Shown here: piece by piece, positions 12,922 through 24,832 of the stretch
Layout: each line of letters begins with the position of its first letter
Position numbering within the stretch: position 1 is the stretch's first letter
Assembly: GCA_013399305.1 (NCBI GenBank)
Contig: VXAI01000088.1
Coordinates: forward strand, 3,296,858 to 3,360,857
From: Rostratula benghalensis
Taxonomy: Eukaryota; Chordata; Aves; Charadriiformes; Rostratulidae
Direction of reading: 5' to 3'
Length of the DNA: 64,000 bases
The notes under the pieces: generated by a model
What the model was told of the DNA's origin: nothing
Database searches by the model: none
What the model saw: the letters and a program-made list of their open reading frames with translations, nothing else
Made by a program: the position numbers and the translations under genes

Positions 12922-15124
12922 TTCAAATTGAAATTTCTTGTGTTTCATCATTCAGTAACATGGACATTCATATTTTTGCCTGAATGTAACATAACAATTC
13001 ACCAGAGAAATGGTGATGCACAGAAAAGATGTAGAGCAGATTAAAAAATCTATTTACACAAACGATAAGTAAGGAGGTCAATTAAGGAATGAAAGTAACC
13101 ACATACACAGGCTGATAAAAAAGAAAAAAAAAAAAAAGAACCAAAATCTCATAGCTTGTGCTTGATGTAGTAGGCACAACTTCCACAGTAGATAGCTGTG
13201 GAGGTGGAAATATTTTGTGGCATGAGAATAGCTGCCAAAATCCTACCATTAGTGACCTGCATCAGGGACTGCACCCTCACTCCTGGCCATGAAGGAGGAC
13301 AACGTGTTTGGCTGATGGTAATTATTGCACAAAAAATTGGCCCATTCAGCCCACAGCTGGCAAAAATTAAAGTACGGGATGTGGAGAGTTTGCAGCTGGA
13401 TGTGCACCTCCTCCTGGGCTGCTCAGGGTGGAAAGTAACTAGATGAGTAAAAATGCAATAAAAATTATGGTCCAATATAGTTCATACTAGGCATAGTTTT
13501 TATTGCAGCATGGACAGCAGGTAAGCTCCCAGAAATATTTCTTACTTATACCACATCACTGGTGCTCACTGTAAATCAGTACCTGTGACTAAAGAAAAAT
13601 AAAACATAAACACTTGTGAACCCCGAGTTTGGCAAAAGCAAATTCTATGTGCCTGCTGTGAAACGGTATCAATAACATACCTCCAAGACTGATGTGGCAA
13701 ATTTTTGCTAAAGAAGATACCTGCTGTAAAGAAAGAGGGGAAATCGATGGAGGATTATTAATCAGTCAGCATCAGGGCACAGAATAAGTCGCTTATCTAA
13801 AAATCAACATACCTTTTGGCATATCTCCTGTCACAAGCTCTTTTAACCCAAAATGTTTTACTGCGTAGGAGAAAATCTAGCCCCATGGTTTCCCAACAAA
13901 GCTTTGCCTGCCAGAATACTTCAGCAGAAATTTCTAGGCTGATGGCACTGCCCTCCTTAAAGTGAAGACAACTATTATGAAAGCATATTACATGTTCACT
14001 TTTTAGAGGAAGGTAAGTTGTTGTGACAAACAAACAAACCAAAACCCCCAAAAAGCATTTTTGAAACTGAGATGATTGTAAAATCGTCAAATCACAGAAT
14101 AGTTGAGGTTGGAGGAAAAAAAATGTAATAGTTTTTTAAAACTGATTTCTCCCTTCCTCAAATCTTTTGGAAATCTTTATTATTTTAATCCCTTGTGATA
14201 AATATTATTTTTGAAAAATGACAAAAATATTCTAAAGGTTTGAAAGAGAGATTTGAGACAGCATGATGCCTCTGTGTGTCTTCTCATAGTTTACAAAATT
14301 CTGCAATGTCACTTTGAGTCAACCAAACCTAGGATCTAAATCTGGATAAAGAAAAGTTGTTGCTTTGGGTTGGTAAAATAATTATTTTTGCAGCTCCATT
14401 TCAAAAATAAAAGAGAACTAAGTCAATTCCTCTGCTATATTTGTCTGACTGTATGGTTTGTTTCTTCCTGCTGTTGTTGGAGTCTTATTCCAACTGGGCA
14501 AAGAGTAATAGGGTCAGTGAGGAGTAATATAGTACTTTAATATGGTTATTCCTTGTATGAAAATGAGGGCAAATGACTTCTATCAGTGCTCTCTACCCTC
14601 AGAAAAATCAAAACCACTGCCGTGCAAATTATAACTAACACACTTCAAAATAAAGATGAGCAGAAAAAAAAAAAAATTCACTTCATTTTCTGTTTTTACA
14701 CAATCCTATATTTACATGTATATATAGAAGGATGATGAAGTCATCATTTGGCACAAATGTTTCAATTATGTGAATGTGTTTTGCTCAGAAGGAGGCACAT
14801 TGTGCTATGGGTATTTCACCCAGCTTCAGTGGTGTTAATTTCCAGCCTGACACACAACATTTGAACCCATAACTGGCAAGGTTCAAGAAGAAGAACAGAC
14901 GACATTTTTAAGGAGTCAGTTTCTATTCCTGATGAATCCATAGCTGTAGCTCAAATAAGGGCACTTCCCCGAAATTGAGAATACTGACATAAATTGTTTG
15001 CTGTGTATAACATTGGGTGCTAATTCCTATAACTATTTATGCTGCATAAGAAGTCAGGGGAGAAGGCAGCTAGGTCTTTATCACACAGGGAAGAGTTAGC
15101 TGGTTTTGTTGTTCCTGCCTTCTT

Positions 15125-15159
15125 NNNNNNNNNNNNNNNNNNNNNNNNNNNNNNNNNNN
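15125..15159. other. Assembly gap (35 N)
   Basis: A run of N replaces the sequence. The flanks are T-rich on the left and AT-rich on the right. The minus-strand frame drawn across it is not evidence of a gene. Confidence 1.
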
Positions 15160-16060
15160 TTTACTAATAAAGTTTGACACCTTCAGTCGCACCGCACATC
15201 CATGTGATTTTCTTTTGCAAGCCCTCCTCCGCATTCCACTCCCACTCTTCCCTTCGTTCTGCCAGCTAATTAAACACACAAACCTGAGAGAAAGGCACGG
15301 TTAAACCCAGCCTGCTGACGAAGACCATTCCTCAATAAGGCCCAATGTCGAGTACGTTTCAGGCGCCTGACGAAACCCCTTCACCAAGCAACACATTTAG
15401 CCACACGGCTGCCACTTGAGGGTTGGTGATTACCCAAAACTGCAAGGCAGGGATTGAGCACTGCCTCTGCATGCAGAAGGGTTTTAATGAATGCCCCAGC
15501 TACGGGTCTAAAAACGCGACGCTTGTGTGCGGGGCGTTGGTATAATAAGCAAGAACTTTATGGAGCAGGCACTTAACAACATCATGCTCATTGTTGCTAA
15601 ATAAACTCAGTCCTGCCATTAGCAGCAAGCTGTAATGGAAATGGGGAGCTCTTTCTGCAGCCCTTGTCACTAATTGGGATGGAGATGCCAAAATGATAAT
15701 CCCTTAAAATACCTTAGATAGACGGAGAGAGGGAGAGATAAGTTTTCTTTGCAGTCAAAACCACTCCTGCACTTTGTCCACTCCAAATAGCACATTTGTG
15801 AGCCCTATGTGCCTGATTTGCTCAATACACCCTTTGTATATTTGCTTTTAAAAGTCATCCAATTTTACAGTTATATTATGTGCAAGAATATTTACTGTCT
15901 GCAGCAAATGCAGTTAATTAGCCCCAATGCACATAATTCTGATTTTATTTGGCAACTAGAAATCATTTTTGATTCAGCAAATGGTACTGCAGAAAGCCTA
16001 GTAAACTACATACCATTTCACTTAACTTTGCTAAATAATTAAATAAAAAGAAGAGATGGG
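15160..16060. other. Candidate conserved non-coding element block (inferred)
   Basis: This stretch is free of repeats and carries several CpGs (15180-15540) in an otherwise CpG-poor window. It has many TAAT/ATTA homeodomain cores in its right half and a CpG-bearing 12-bp palindrome at 15359-15370. No coding frame stands out: the 77-codon frame at 15809-16042 has no recognisable features. The call is from texture; alignment to other birds is needed. Confidence 0.35.
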
Positions 16061-17479
16061 TAAATGGTGTGGAAGTAATATCTAACATCACTCTTATCAA
16101 AACGAAAGTTCTTTAACGCCAAATCTCATTTTAGCAGCAAATGATAAGCCTGAACAAAAAAACTTATTTCCTTACATCTTTTAGAAAAAAAAAAAAAGGT
16201 ATATTTTAACCAAATATACATAATTTTAGTTTTACCAGAAATTGCATTTTATGCCAGTTATGGTGTTAGCTTCCTGCAGAACTATCAGTAGCACACACTG
16301 GAGTTTCATTTTTGGAATCACCAAGAATTTGCCTAATTTTCTTGACCTATCCTATAGTCAGAGATATTTTGAATGATGAGGTAAGGGGAAGGTAACCTTG
16401 AAAATTATTCTCATAAACTTCTAACGCTTTCACCATTACAATATTTCCTCGCGCAAGCAACAGACATGAACAAACACACAATGTCTATAGAGAATATATA
16501 ATATGTATATTTATTTAGTAATAAATTAAAAAGTAACATAAACCTATGTCATAGTTCTTGCCAAATTATGTTTAAAACATGCATTTAATTATTTATTGAA
16601 TAAACCCCCCAACAATATCAAGTGATAGTTTTATTAAGAAAATATTCTAAGGCTATAAGATAAATTGAAGGAAATTAAATAATGACAAGGGGACTTACAT
16701 ATGCTTTTAGAAGATTAGTGTTCACAAAATCTCAGGAGAGGACCTGGGTAATGCTATAAAAGTACAGAATTACTTACTTGTAATGAAAGTAAAGCAAAAA
16801 TTTCAGTGGTGGTATTCATGATACTAAAATAGCTTGATTAATCTGTGGCCTTTGGAATGGGCTCTCTGAGGTGATCAACTTAACCACTTCTTCACACAAA
16901 ATGTGAGTTGTATCAGCTGTGCATACTATTGCAGTAGTTAATGAAGGTAAAACTGAAACAGCTGACCAATTTCTGTTTGTTTAGGGCTTCACTGGTGCCA
17001 GAGGAGAAGATCCTAGGTTTTGTGAGTAAGAAACAGTAAGAAGATATTCAAGAAGAGTGGACCTGCTGGTCATTAAATCTATATGATAAAGTCTTATGTC
17101 ATCTGACACATGATGGTGAGTGATCACTTTAAACATGAATCAATTGATAATTTTAAAATATTGTGAACTTGGTTTGAGCTGGTCATGGTAGAACAAGTGT
17201 TGGTGGAAGTAGGCAAAAGAGCCATGGGGTCGTGTTGGAACAAACTGCATGCCACATGTGGTTTCTGAGTTGTCGTGTTTTGAGCCAAAATTACCAAAAC
17301 CAGGGTGACAGATGGCCATTTGTCCCCCAAAAAGCAGGGAGAGGAAGATAAAAGGAGATTTATGGGTTTAGAATTAATTAAACTACTTTAATGAAATATT
17401 GATACCAAAATTTAAAAAAAAAAATTAAAAACCAAAATAATAGATACAATATATGCAAAACTGTATCAAGATCCCAGGA

Positions 17480-17765
17480 TGAGGATCACGTCACCAGCAG
17501 GCATTGGGAAAAGCCCCATCCTGGACTTGGTGACTGACAGGAGCTGGATTCCAGCTCTGGAGTCAGGAATGCTGGGATCAGGATCAAAGGCAGAAGAACA
17601 GACAGGGTCCTCCTTGGATGTCAGCCACAGAAGGAAGAGAGTTGACCATTTGATCCCTCAGCTTTTCTACTGAGCAGGATGTGGACGGGATGGAATACCC
17701 CAGTTGGTCAGCTTGGGGTCTCCTGTCCCCTCCACCCCACAGGGGTGACCCCTCAAGGCTTTTCC
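17480..17765 (+). mobile_element. Degraded endogenous-retrovirus LTR-like piece (ERVL-type, probable)
   Basis: The part around 17668-17735 (CTGAGCAGGATGT, then GGATGGAATACCCC, then TTGGTCAGCTTGGGGTC) resembles a segment common in avian ERVL-class LTRs, as I remember that family. Both ends are indistinct and no TG...CA boundary or target duplication was found. To the right (about 17820-17900) the reverse strand carries AATAAA and TATAAATA strings, which could be more ERV remnant or simply AT-rich DNA. No retroviral coding frame is present. Confidence 0.42.
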
Positions 17766-19077
17766 TCTTCCCACCCTCCAATGGGGAAAGAAGGATCCAG
17801 ATAGGTTGCTTATTTCAGTGATGTACACCGGTTTATTACTTATACGCCATTATTTATAAACTACTTATTTATTAATAAGTTACCTCAATCATTACCATAC
17901 AGGTATAGGGTTACAAATCAATTTTTTACAGGTTCCCCACTTTTTATACTTCTCAAGGTAGTGAAAATTTTCTGCCTATATAGCTTTCTGTTGGAAAGAC
18001 AGCAGCATAGCTGCACGCCACCCAATGCAAGACCATGGGCACATGGATCATTGAAATATTATATAGTTTCTATGTGGAAAAAAAAATATATCACAATACC
18101 ACAATATACTACACACGTTCTAAAGCTTTATCAATAGGGTGGATGAACCAGAACTAGTCAGTGTGATCTAATCTTATGAGATAATCCATCACTACTGGTT
18201 GTTAAGGAAAAAAAGATATTTTGATGTAAAAAAGCAAAGGCCCAAAATAGGTGAGATACACTGTCTATAAATAGACACTGGATTGAAAGGCAGAAAAGAC
18301 ATGTAGAAATATACAGGTTTTTTTGTTTTAGTGAAGCATAATAATTAAAATTTCTCCACCCTGTACAATAATTGATGACGGTTTTTATTTTCTAATAATC
18401 AAGCCAAGCCTACCAAGGCCTGCAAGTGACATAAAAGAATTCAAGTTAGTCCAGACAAAAAAGATTACAAAAATCTGCAGAAACAGCTAAAAAATTTTGT
18501 GTCTGCAGATGTCAAAGCCAGGTGGAGTTCAGTCTCAGGATGTATAAATGAAGATGCTGAAGGATGGCTCAAAGTGCTTCTGACGTACCTGGGTTCTGAC
18601 TGAAATGCAGATATTCACATGGGCAAAAAAAAATTATCACAAGTATGACAGCAAAAGATTCTCCATACTAAGAATACCATGCCAACTCTTAAAAACAAAT
18701 CTTTTCCTCACTTAGAATAGTCTGTTCAGATATTTTGTCACCATATTGCAAGAGAAGAGTAAAAAGAAAAACAGTGAAGGTAATGGAATTAAATGTGAAA
18801 TATGTCCTGTCTGCAGAGTTTACCAAAAAACCCCAAAATCCTCTTTTTAAAAGAGAATCCAGTAGAAGACTGCATGATGGATAAATATAAAACAAGTTGT
18901 ATGCAGAAGGTGAATCATACTCACTACATGTGACAAGGGTGTTAGATGAAAATGTTATCATAAAGTTTTGTTTTGCAATATGTGGAAATATGCAATATGT
19001 GAAAATCATTGACATCAGATACCACACGGGTTTACAGTTTAATGCAATTAAACATATTTGGGTGCTGGTATAAGCAT
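17766..19077. other. Unique AT-rich sequence, no gene recognised
   Basis: No CR1 similarity is visible. The 112-codon minus-strand frame at 18689-19027 is F/S/T-rich with no domain. Part of 17820-18050 may belong to the neighbouring ERV-like remnant. Confidence 0.5.
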
Positions 19078-19597
19078 GGAGATTATGGTCACACCTTGAG
19101 TGTTGTGTTCAGTTTTGGGCACCTCAACACCAGAGAGATGTCGAGGCGCTGGTGCGAGTGCAGAAGAGGGCAACGGAGCTGGGGAAAAGCCTGGAGAATA
19201 AATCTTATGAAGGAGCTGGCACTGTTTAATCAGAGGAAGAGGAGGCTGAGGGGAGACCTCCTCACTCTCTACAACTACTTGAAAGGGCATTGTAGAGAGT
19301 TTGGTGCTGGTCTCTTCTCGCAGGGAATTAGCGATAGAAGGAGAGGGAATGGCTTCAAGCTGCACCAGGGTAGGTTTAGGCTGAACATTAGGAAAGAATT
19401 TTTCCCAGAAATAGTGGTCAGACCCTGGAATGGGCTGCCCAGGGAGGAGGTTGAGTCCCCATCCCAGAGTGTGTTTCAGAGTGGTTGAGATGTGGTATTG
19501 GGGGATCTGGTGTAGGGGAGGACTTTGTAGAGTGGGGCTGATGGCTGGACTGGATGATCCCAAGGGTCTCTTCCAACCTAAATGATTCTATGATTAT
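19078..19597 (+). mobile_element. CR1 LINE, 5'-truncated, about 520 bp
   Basis: It starts inside the C-terminal part of ORF2 (equivalent of the '[15 protein letters not shown]' region) and runs to the 3' tail (GATTCTATGATTATC). The plus-strand frame 19009-19488 translates the ORF2 end: '[25 protein letters not shown]', then '[35 protein letters not shown]'. The ORF2 frame stops before the normal end. The 3'UTR is of the GGACTTTGTAGAGTGGGG class, like the copy at 10993-11325. The 171-codon frame on the opposite strand is a shadow. Confidence 0.95.
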
Positions 19598-20044
19598 CTA
19601 TAGTTGTATTAGAAAGGCTCTGTATTAATTAAAGGATAAATACCCAACGGCTTCTCCTTATGAGACAATTTGGGCCTCACAGGAACAGGGATAAAGGCCC
19701 AAAGGGAAACATCCTGCACGGCCGTTGGGTCTGCACTTCCCCATGAGGAATACTGCCTGGAGCGGGGTCTCTTAGGATGCTGAAACAACTGGAAACACAT
19801 TAGGGAAACATCTGGGGTGATCCTCCAAGGCACTTAAGATTTCCTCGTTTTCATATTTAGAATTGGGTTAACACTGAGAAAGTTGTTTCCAATTAAATTT
19901 GCTCCTGGCTTTATAATGGAGCAGCTAATCCCTTTTTGCTTCTTTTTTCAAATCTGTTACAGGGGCTTTGAACAATGATACTGAAAAACATTTCAAGTAG
20001 ATCACTGAGCCTAATGATTTACAGAGCTCTAGATTAACGGCATT

Positions 20045-20078
20045 TGTTCAACATCCCACTCACATGGGATGTTGAACA
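20045..20078. repeat. Perfect inverted repeat, 14-bp arms, 6-nt loop
   Basis: TGTTCAACATCCCA is followed by a 6-base spacer (CTCACA) and then its exact reverse complement. Outside the arms complementarity stops at once. It lies in unique sequence between two CR1 copies. The stem is too short for a typical microRNA precursor. A local inverted duplication or a protein-binding palindrome are the simpler readings. Confidence 0.9.
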
Positions 20079-20954
20079 TGGAGTGTTAAAAACTCAGTGT
20101 TTCTACCTGCTGTCTTCTCCTATGAGACAGACTGGACAGCATCAGCATAGATTTTTTTTTTTAATTTCCTTTTCATTTTATTTTCTCTCCTGTTGTATTT
20201 TGCATTTTGCAAATGTGGAGCTTTGTTCTGCACTGGAGTTTGGATGAGATGAGCTATCATTTGGGAGCTGTGCAGCAGCTTCACTCCTTGGCATTGACTC
20301 CACAGCCAGAAAACCTCTAGCCCTGTATCCTAATGGGCAGCACAACCATGTGGGGGTGAAAAGGGAGTGAGAGGAAAGGAGCTGAAGGCATGTACAGGTC
20401 AGTTCCATCAGCAAAAAACCCAAGCTGCTGGAGTATCTATCATGATGGCATGGGTGAGCTACGGTTGACTGGAGGCATACTTCACTGAGCAGTATCACAG
20501 TTTATGTATTTTACTAACCTTATTTCACTGGGGTGGAGCTGTACAGCTTTATGACGCCCCCTCCCCAGTCTCCACCAGTTTGAAATAATTCCCTGGTGAG
20601 TTGTATATCACAACCTGACAAGAGTTGCAAGGCCATCCTTGTATGTACAGTTGCTGCCTGTATTATTTCTGCTGCTTCTAGACCAGAAAGTCACTCTCCT
20701 GTGTGGGAAGCACACTCTAGGACTAAGAGAAAATAGCAATTTTCAACCTTTTATTAGACTCTTGCAAGCTGTTCACGGCACTGGTGGTGGGGGAAGGTTT
20801 GTGCTATTGCGGCTATCCCCGCTCTCCAGCATCCCCCTCTCCTGCCAGCAGCATCCCTGAGACAGATTTCACAGCAGTGATAAAGTCCAGTGTCATCTAC
20901 AAAATTTCCTTCCCATTCTTGTGGCTAATGCACACAACTGATCTCTGTGGGAAA

Positions 20955-21561
20955 AGTCCTGTGAGTAGGACTTGGGAGGTGATTGTCTCCCTGTACTGGT
21001 GAGACCCCACCTGGAGTGCTGTGCCCAGTTTTGGGCCCCTTTCCACAAAAAAAAAAGACATTGGGGGGCTGGAGCGAGTCCAGAGAAGGGCAACGGAGCT
21101 GGTGAGGGGTCTGGAGCACAAGTCTTGGGAGGAGAGGCTGAGGGAGCTGTGGGTGTTCAGCCTGGAGAAAAGGAGGCTGAGGGGAGACCTTCTCACTCTC
21201 TACAACTCCCTGAAAGGAGATTATAGAGAGGTGGGAGTAGGTCTCTTCTCCCAAGTCACAGGCGATGGGACAAGAGGAAATGGCTTCAAGTTGCACCAGG
21301 GGAGGTGCAGGTTGGATATCAGAAAAAATTTTGACACTGAAAGGGTTATTAAACTTTGGAACGTGCTGTCCAGGGCAGTGTTTGAGGCACCATCCCTGGA
21401 GGTAAATACATAGGGTTGACATAGTTCTTAGAGATGTGAATCAGTGATGGGTCGGGGTTTTGTTTGGTTATTTTTTTGTTTTTTTAATCAGAGTTGGGTT
21501 GATGATTGGACTAAATGATCTCAAAGGTCCCTTCCAACCTAGACAATTCTATAATTCTATG
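20955..21561 (+). mobile_element. CR1 LINE, 5'-truncated, about 600 bp
   Basis: Homology starts at the ORF2 segment equivalent to 'SRTWEVIV', passes through '[20 protein letters not shown]' and '[28 protein letters not shown]' (split over two frames, so at least one frameshift lies near 21010-21030), and ends with the tail ACAATTCTATAATTCTATGA. The 3'UTR contains a T/G-only stretch at 21450-21486, the same place where the copy at 36020-36726 has a long A/C-only tract on the plus strand. It is a dead copy. Confidence 0.95.
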
Positions 21562-23599
21562 ACAAAATCCTGCCAAGGCATTCTGGTCCTGTCTTGTCAC
21601 TCTTAGGTGGACTATTCTTGAAAAAAAACCACAGGGAAATCTGCCCAAGTAAGAAGTGCTACAAAGGGCCAGAAGTGAATTAAAATAGCACTTGGAAATA
21701 GAGCAGTTAATGGAATCGTATGAGCAATCTATTTTTATGGGTCTGGGGGAATGAGCTGTGCTGAACATCAGGAAAGCATCCTTCACCTTAATATACAATA
21801 CTGTAAGAGGAGCACAGTCCTGGAGAAAGTAGGAACAGGATGAAGGCCACTGAAAAAAAATAAATCATTATTTTTAAGTTTGGCAGTGCCTCTGGTCTTT
21901 AAAGTGGTTTTGAGTAGTCTAAAGATACTTTCATGGCTGAAGCAACTCTATTTCATCTGTTATGTCTGATAAAGTAATGTCCTTTCCTGCTCTTTCTTCA
22001 CTGCAAACACACAGAGCCTGATTTCCAGAAATTACACCTCTTTGGTGGACACGGGGCGTGTGTACCAGCTTTTCACTTCAGCTAGCAGATAGGTGAAGGA
22101 ATGGTGACATTCCTTCCATCGTGAAGTTGAACCTGTGACCTCTGGCTGTCCCAAAAATGGATAGAACTGGTAAAAAACTGCACTGTAAAGCTAAAGCATA
22201 AGTTCCTGCCCTGCCTTTGAGGGTAGATGTGACTTGCACATAGAATGAGAGCTCTGAGTCTTGACACCCCTTCTCTCTGCCACCCTGGTGTGTGGTTCCT
22301 AGTAATGTCAACATCCAAAACGGGGCAATATCATGAAAATTCCTCATAGAGAGGCAGAGAGGCCTCATAGTGCACAAAAAGGACTGTGACAGCTTTGAGC
22401 TTTGCAGCCCATAAAAAGTTGAGGTATTGCAAACAACAAAACATCATTTTCTTAATAGGAAAATCACCAATAAATTTTGTATCTGAAGGAGACAGAAATA
22501 TGCACATTCTCCTTTTCTTTGCCACAAAGGACACATTTTATTCCATTTCAACAACTACAACACAGAGAAAGGCTGAGATCATCTCTTAATTCGTTCAATA
22601 AAAGCTTTTTTTCTAGTGATTATCTACAGCATCATCCTTCTTGACCATCATATATTTGAGGTGATGCAGGGAAGGATGGAGAATCATAACCGAGCTGCAA
22701 AAAGAAGTGGCAGGGCTTATGAAGGAAATTAAAATGGTATTGCAGAGGAAAGACAATAGAGCAAAAAGCCCCACTGAGATATATTTTGAAGTTGGGTTTG
22801 GTTTGTGTTTTTTCAGTTTGTTTGTTTGGGTTTTTTTAATAAAGATGACAGCTCATCCATATGTCAGACAAGCAGTAGTTTCTGAATAGGTACCATGATC
22901 ACCCCTAGGTGGAAATAATCACAGCAGTTTGACCTAGGAGTAATGAAACATAAATCGGTGGTAGAGGATAGCAATTCCAGGTATTCAGTTATATGGTTGA
23001 GCCCGAATAATGAATTTACAAAGTCATGCAACTGTTGAACAGTGTCCCTCTATTTCCTCTGTAAAACAAGAGTCTGGGTGAGATTCATCTCTGAAATACT
23101 TTTTTTTTTGCTGAGAGACCATAATTGTCTCCTGGACAAGCCATTGCCAAATGTAGGTATAATTAGAATTTATTGTTTTATTATTTTGTTGTTGTTCCTC
23201 CCCCCCAAAAAATATTTTTTTTTGTTGTGTTTGTCTATTTTAAGCTATGTCATGGGTGCAATGTGTTTTGACTTCCCAGTAGTAGCATATGTTGTGGCAT
23301 TAATCTAATTTCCACAAGTCCATGCATAAGAAGCATTTTCATCATTCCTAACTGCCTCTGCTGAAATTGCTGGAGGCTGCATTTTGTCTTTGTAGAGCCC
23401 CTTCTATGTGATGCCTTTAGTGAAATTGCAGACTGTCACGACATACAGGGTTTTTATCAATATGCCTTCAGGAGCACCCACATTGTAGGATGTGCCCTAA
23501 TGCAATAGAACAGTTTTAAATCGATGGATGCCGTTATCCAGGAAGCAAAACATAAAAAGAGGGAAAATTTCAACATCACCCACAGCTGGTGATTTAGGG
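21562..23599. other. Unique sequence, no gene recognised
   Basis: Contains a T/G-rich tract at 22795-22838 and short T runs near 23100 and 23215. The frames at 22078-22377 minus and 23042-23308 plus have no recognisable features. Confidence 0.55.
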
Positions 23600-24180
23600 C
23601 ATGTCAAGTATCTTTGAACTGGATGGAACTTTTTATGTACAAATTTGTACCCATTTCCTCTTGTCCTATCACAGGGCACCACGGAAAAAAGATTGTCTCT
23701 GTCTTCTTGACACCCACCCTTTAAGTGCTTATAGGTGTTGATCAGATTCCCCTTCAGCCTTCTCTTCTCCAGACTAAAAAAAGCCATGTCCCTCAGCCTT
23801 TCCTCATAAGGGAGGTGCTCCAGGCTGCTCATCATCTTTGTAGCCCTCTGTTGTACCTCTCAAGCAGTTTCCTGTCCTTCCTGAACTGGAGAGCCCAGAA
23901 CTGGACCCAGTGCTCCAGATGGGGCCTCACCAGGGCAGCCTAGGTGGGCAGGATGGCCTCCCTCAACCTGCTGGTCACACTCTTCTTGATGCACCCAGGA
24001 TGCCCTTGACCTTATTGGCTACAAAGGCACATTGCTGGCTCATGGTCATCCTATTGTCCACCAGGACTCCCAGGTCTTTTTCCTCAGAGCTGCTCTCCAG
24101 CAGGTCAGCCCCAATCTGTATTGGTGCAAGGGGTTATTCCTCCCCAGGTAGAGGATATGCAAATATGGACAAGAGCAGAG
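23600..24180 (-). mobile_element. CR1 LINE ORF2 fragment lacking its 3' tail
   Basis: Read on the minus strand it covers the reverse-transcriptase C-terminal flank ('LLES...EEKDLGVLV...'), the '[17 protein letters not shown]' segment and the '[17 protein letters not shown]' segment (minus-strand frame 23497-23835). Homology then fades near 23600, before the expected 'NRLP' end, 3'UTR and tail. Loss of the 3' end is unusual for CR1, which normally loses only the 5' end, so a later deletion or heavy decay is likely. At the other end (24150-24180) similarity fades gradually. Confidence 0.9.
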
Positions 24181-24654
24181 TGAAAACAGACCCAAGAGAT
24201 GCTTTTTGGAGGCATAAGGCAGATTTGAGTCCAGAGACACATTTCAGCACCCTCTGCTTACAGGAGCAGCTTGCCAAACCCTGGCTCAGGGGACTGAGTG
24301 CTTTAATAAGAGACATTACCAAACCCTGAGGCTCCTTATTCAACCAGAGCCCCAGTCAAAGTGAGACAGAGCACATGTGCAAATAATGCTGTTTTCTTGA
24401 CCTCCAGAGGGAGAGGCAGATGATGCCCCTTCTGCCCTTGAGCTGTTCCTCTGCCTCCCTTCTTCTCCCCCATGTCCACCAGGCCCACCTTTAGGAGATG
24501 GCAGTTTCTTTCTGTGCTCTCTAGACAGACACCCTGTTACTTGCTGCAGCATCTGTAGGTTCTCAACATCCAACAGATTCAAAGCAGAAGGAAGCCCTGG
24601 TAGTGGGATGGAAGGAGGATGTTAAACATCAGCTTAATGTTAGGAACAGCTACC

Positions 24655-24832
24655 CAGGAAAAACAAAACAAAAGAAAACAAATCAGAAGCCACAAAATCC
24701 CAAAAGAAACAAAAAAACCCACAAACCAAAAAAAACAAAAACACAAAAAAAACAAAACAAAACAAAAAAAACAAACCACAAACCAAAAAAAACAAAACCA
24801 AAACCCCAACAAAACAAACCAACCAAACGGAA
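24655..24832. repeat. Long A/C-only low-complexity tract
   Basis: Nearly 180 bases on the plus strand are almost all A and C, in AAAACAAA, CAAACC and CAAAACC units. Both strands are open across it (180-codon K/N/Q/T-rich frame on plus, F/V/C-rich frames on minus) purely because stop codons cannot form easily. It is not a gene. Confidence 0.9.

Larger units (their letters stand above)
11326..17479. other. Unique sequence, no gene recognised
   Basis: AT-rich unique DNA, with poly(T) near 11889-11904, poly(A) near 13123-13138 and 14664-14676, and an A/C-only tract at 14026-14054. Frames at 13149-13475 minus and 13797-14090 minus lack any recognisable domain. The most AT-rich part (about 16480-16640, rich in TATTTA/AATAAA strings) resembles matrix-attachment-like DNA by composition only. 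Confidence 0.55.

Noticed and set aside
18242..18251. Perfect CArG box (CCAAAATAGG)
   Set aside because: Several matches are expected by chance in 64 kb of AT-rich DNA, and there is no nearby promoter.
19048..19563. 171-codon minus-strand frame
   Set aside because: It is the exact antisense of a plus-strand CR1 ORF2 end and resembles no protein.
20925..21422. 165-codon minus-strand frame
   Set aside because: Antisense of the CR1 copy at 20955-21561.
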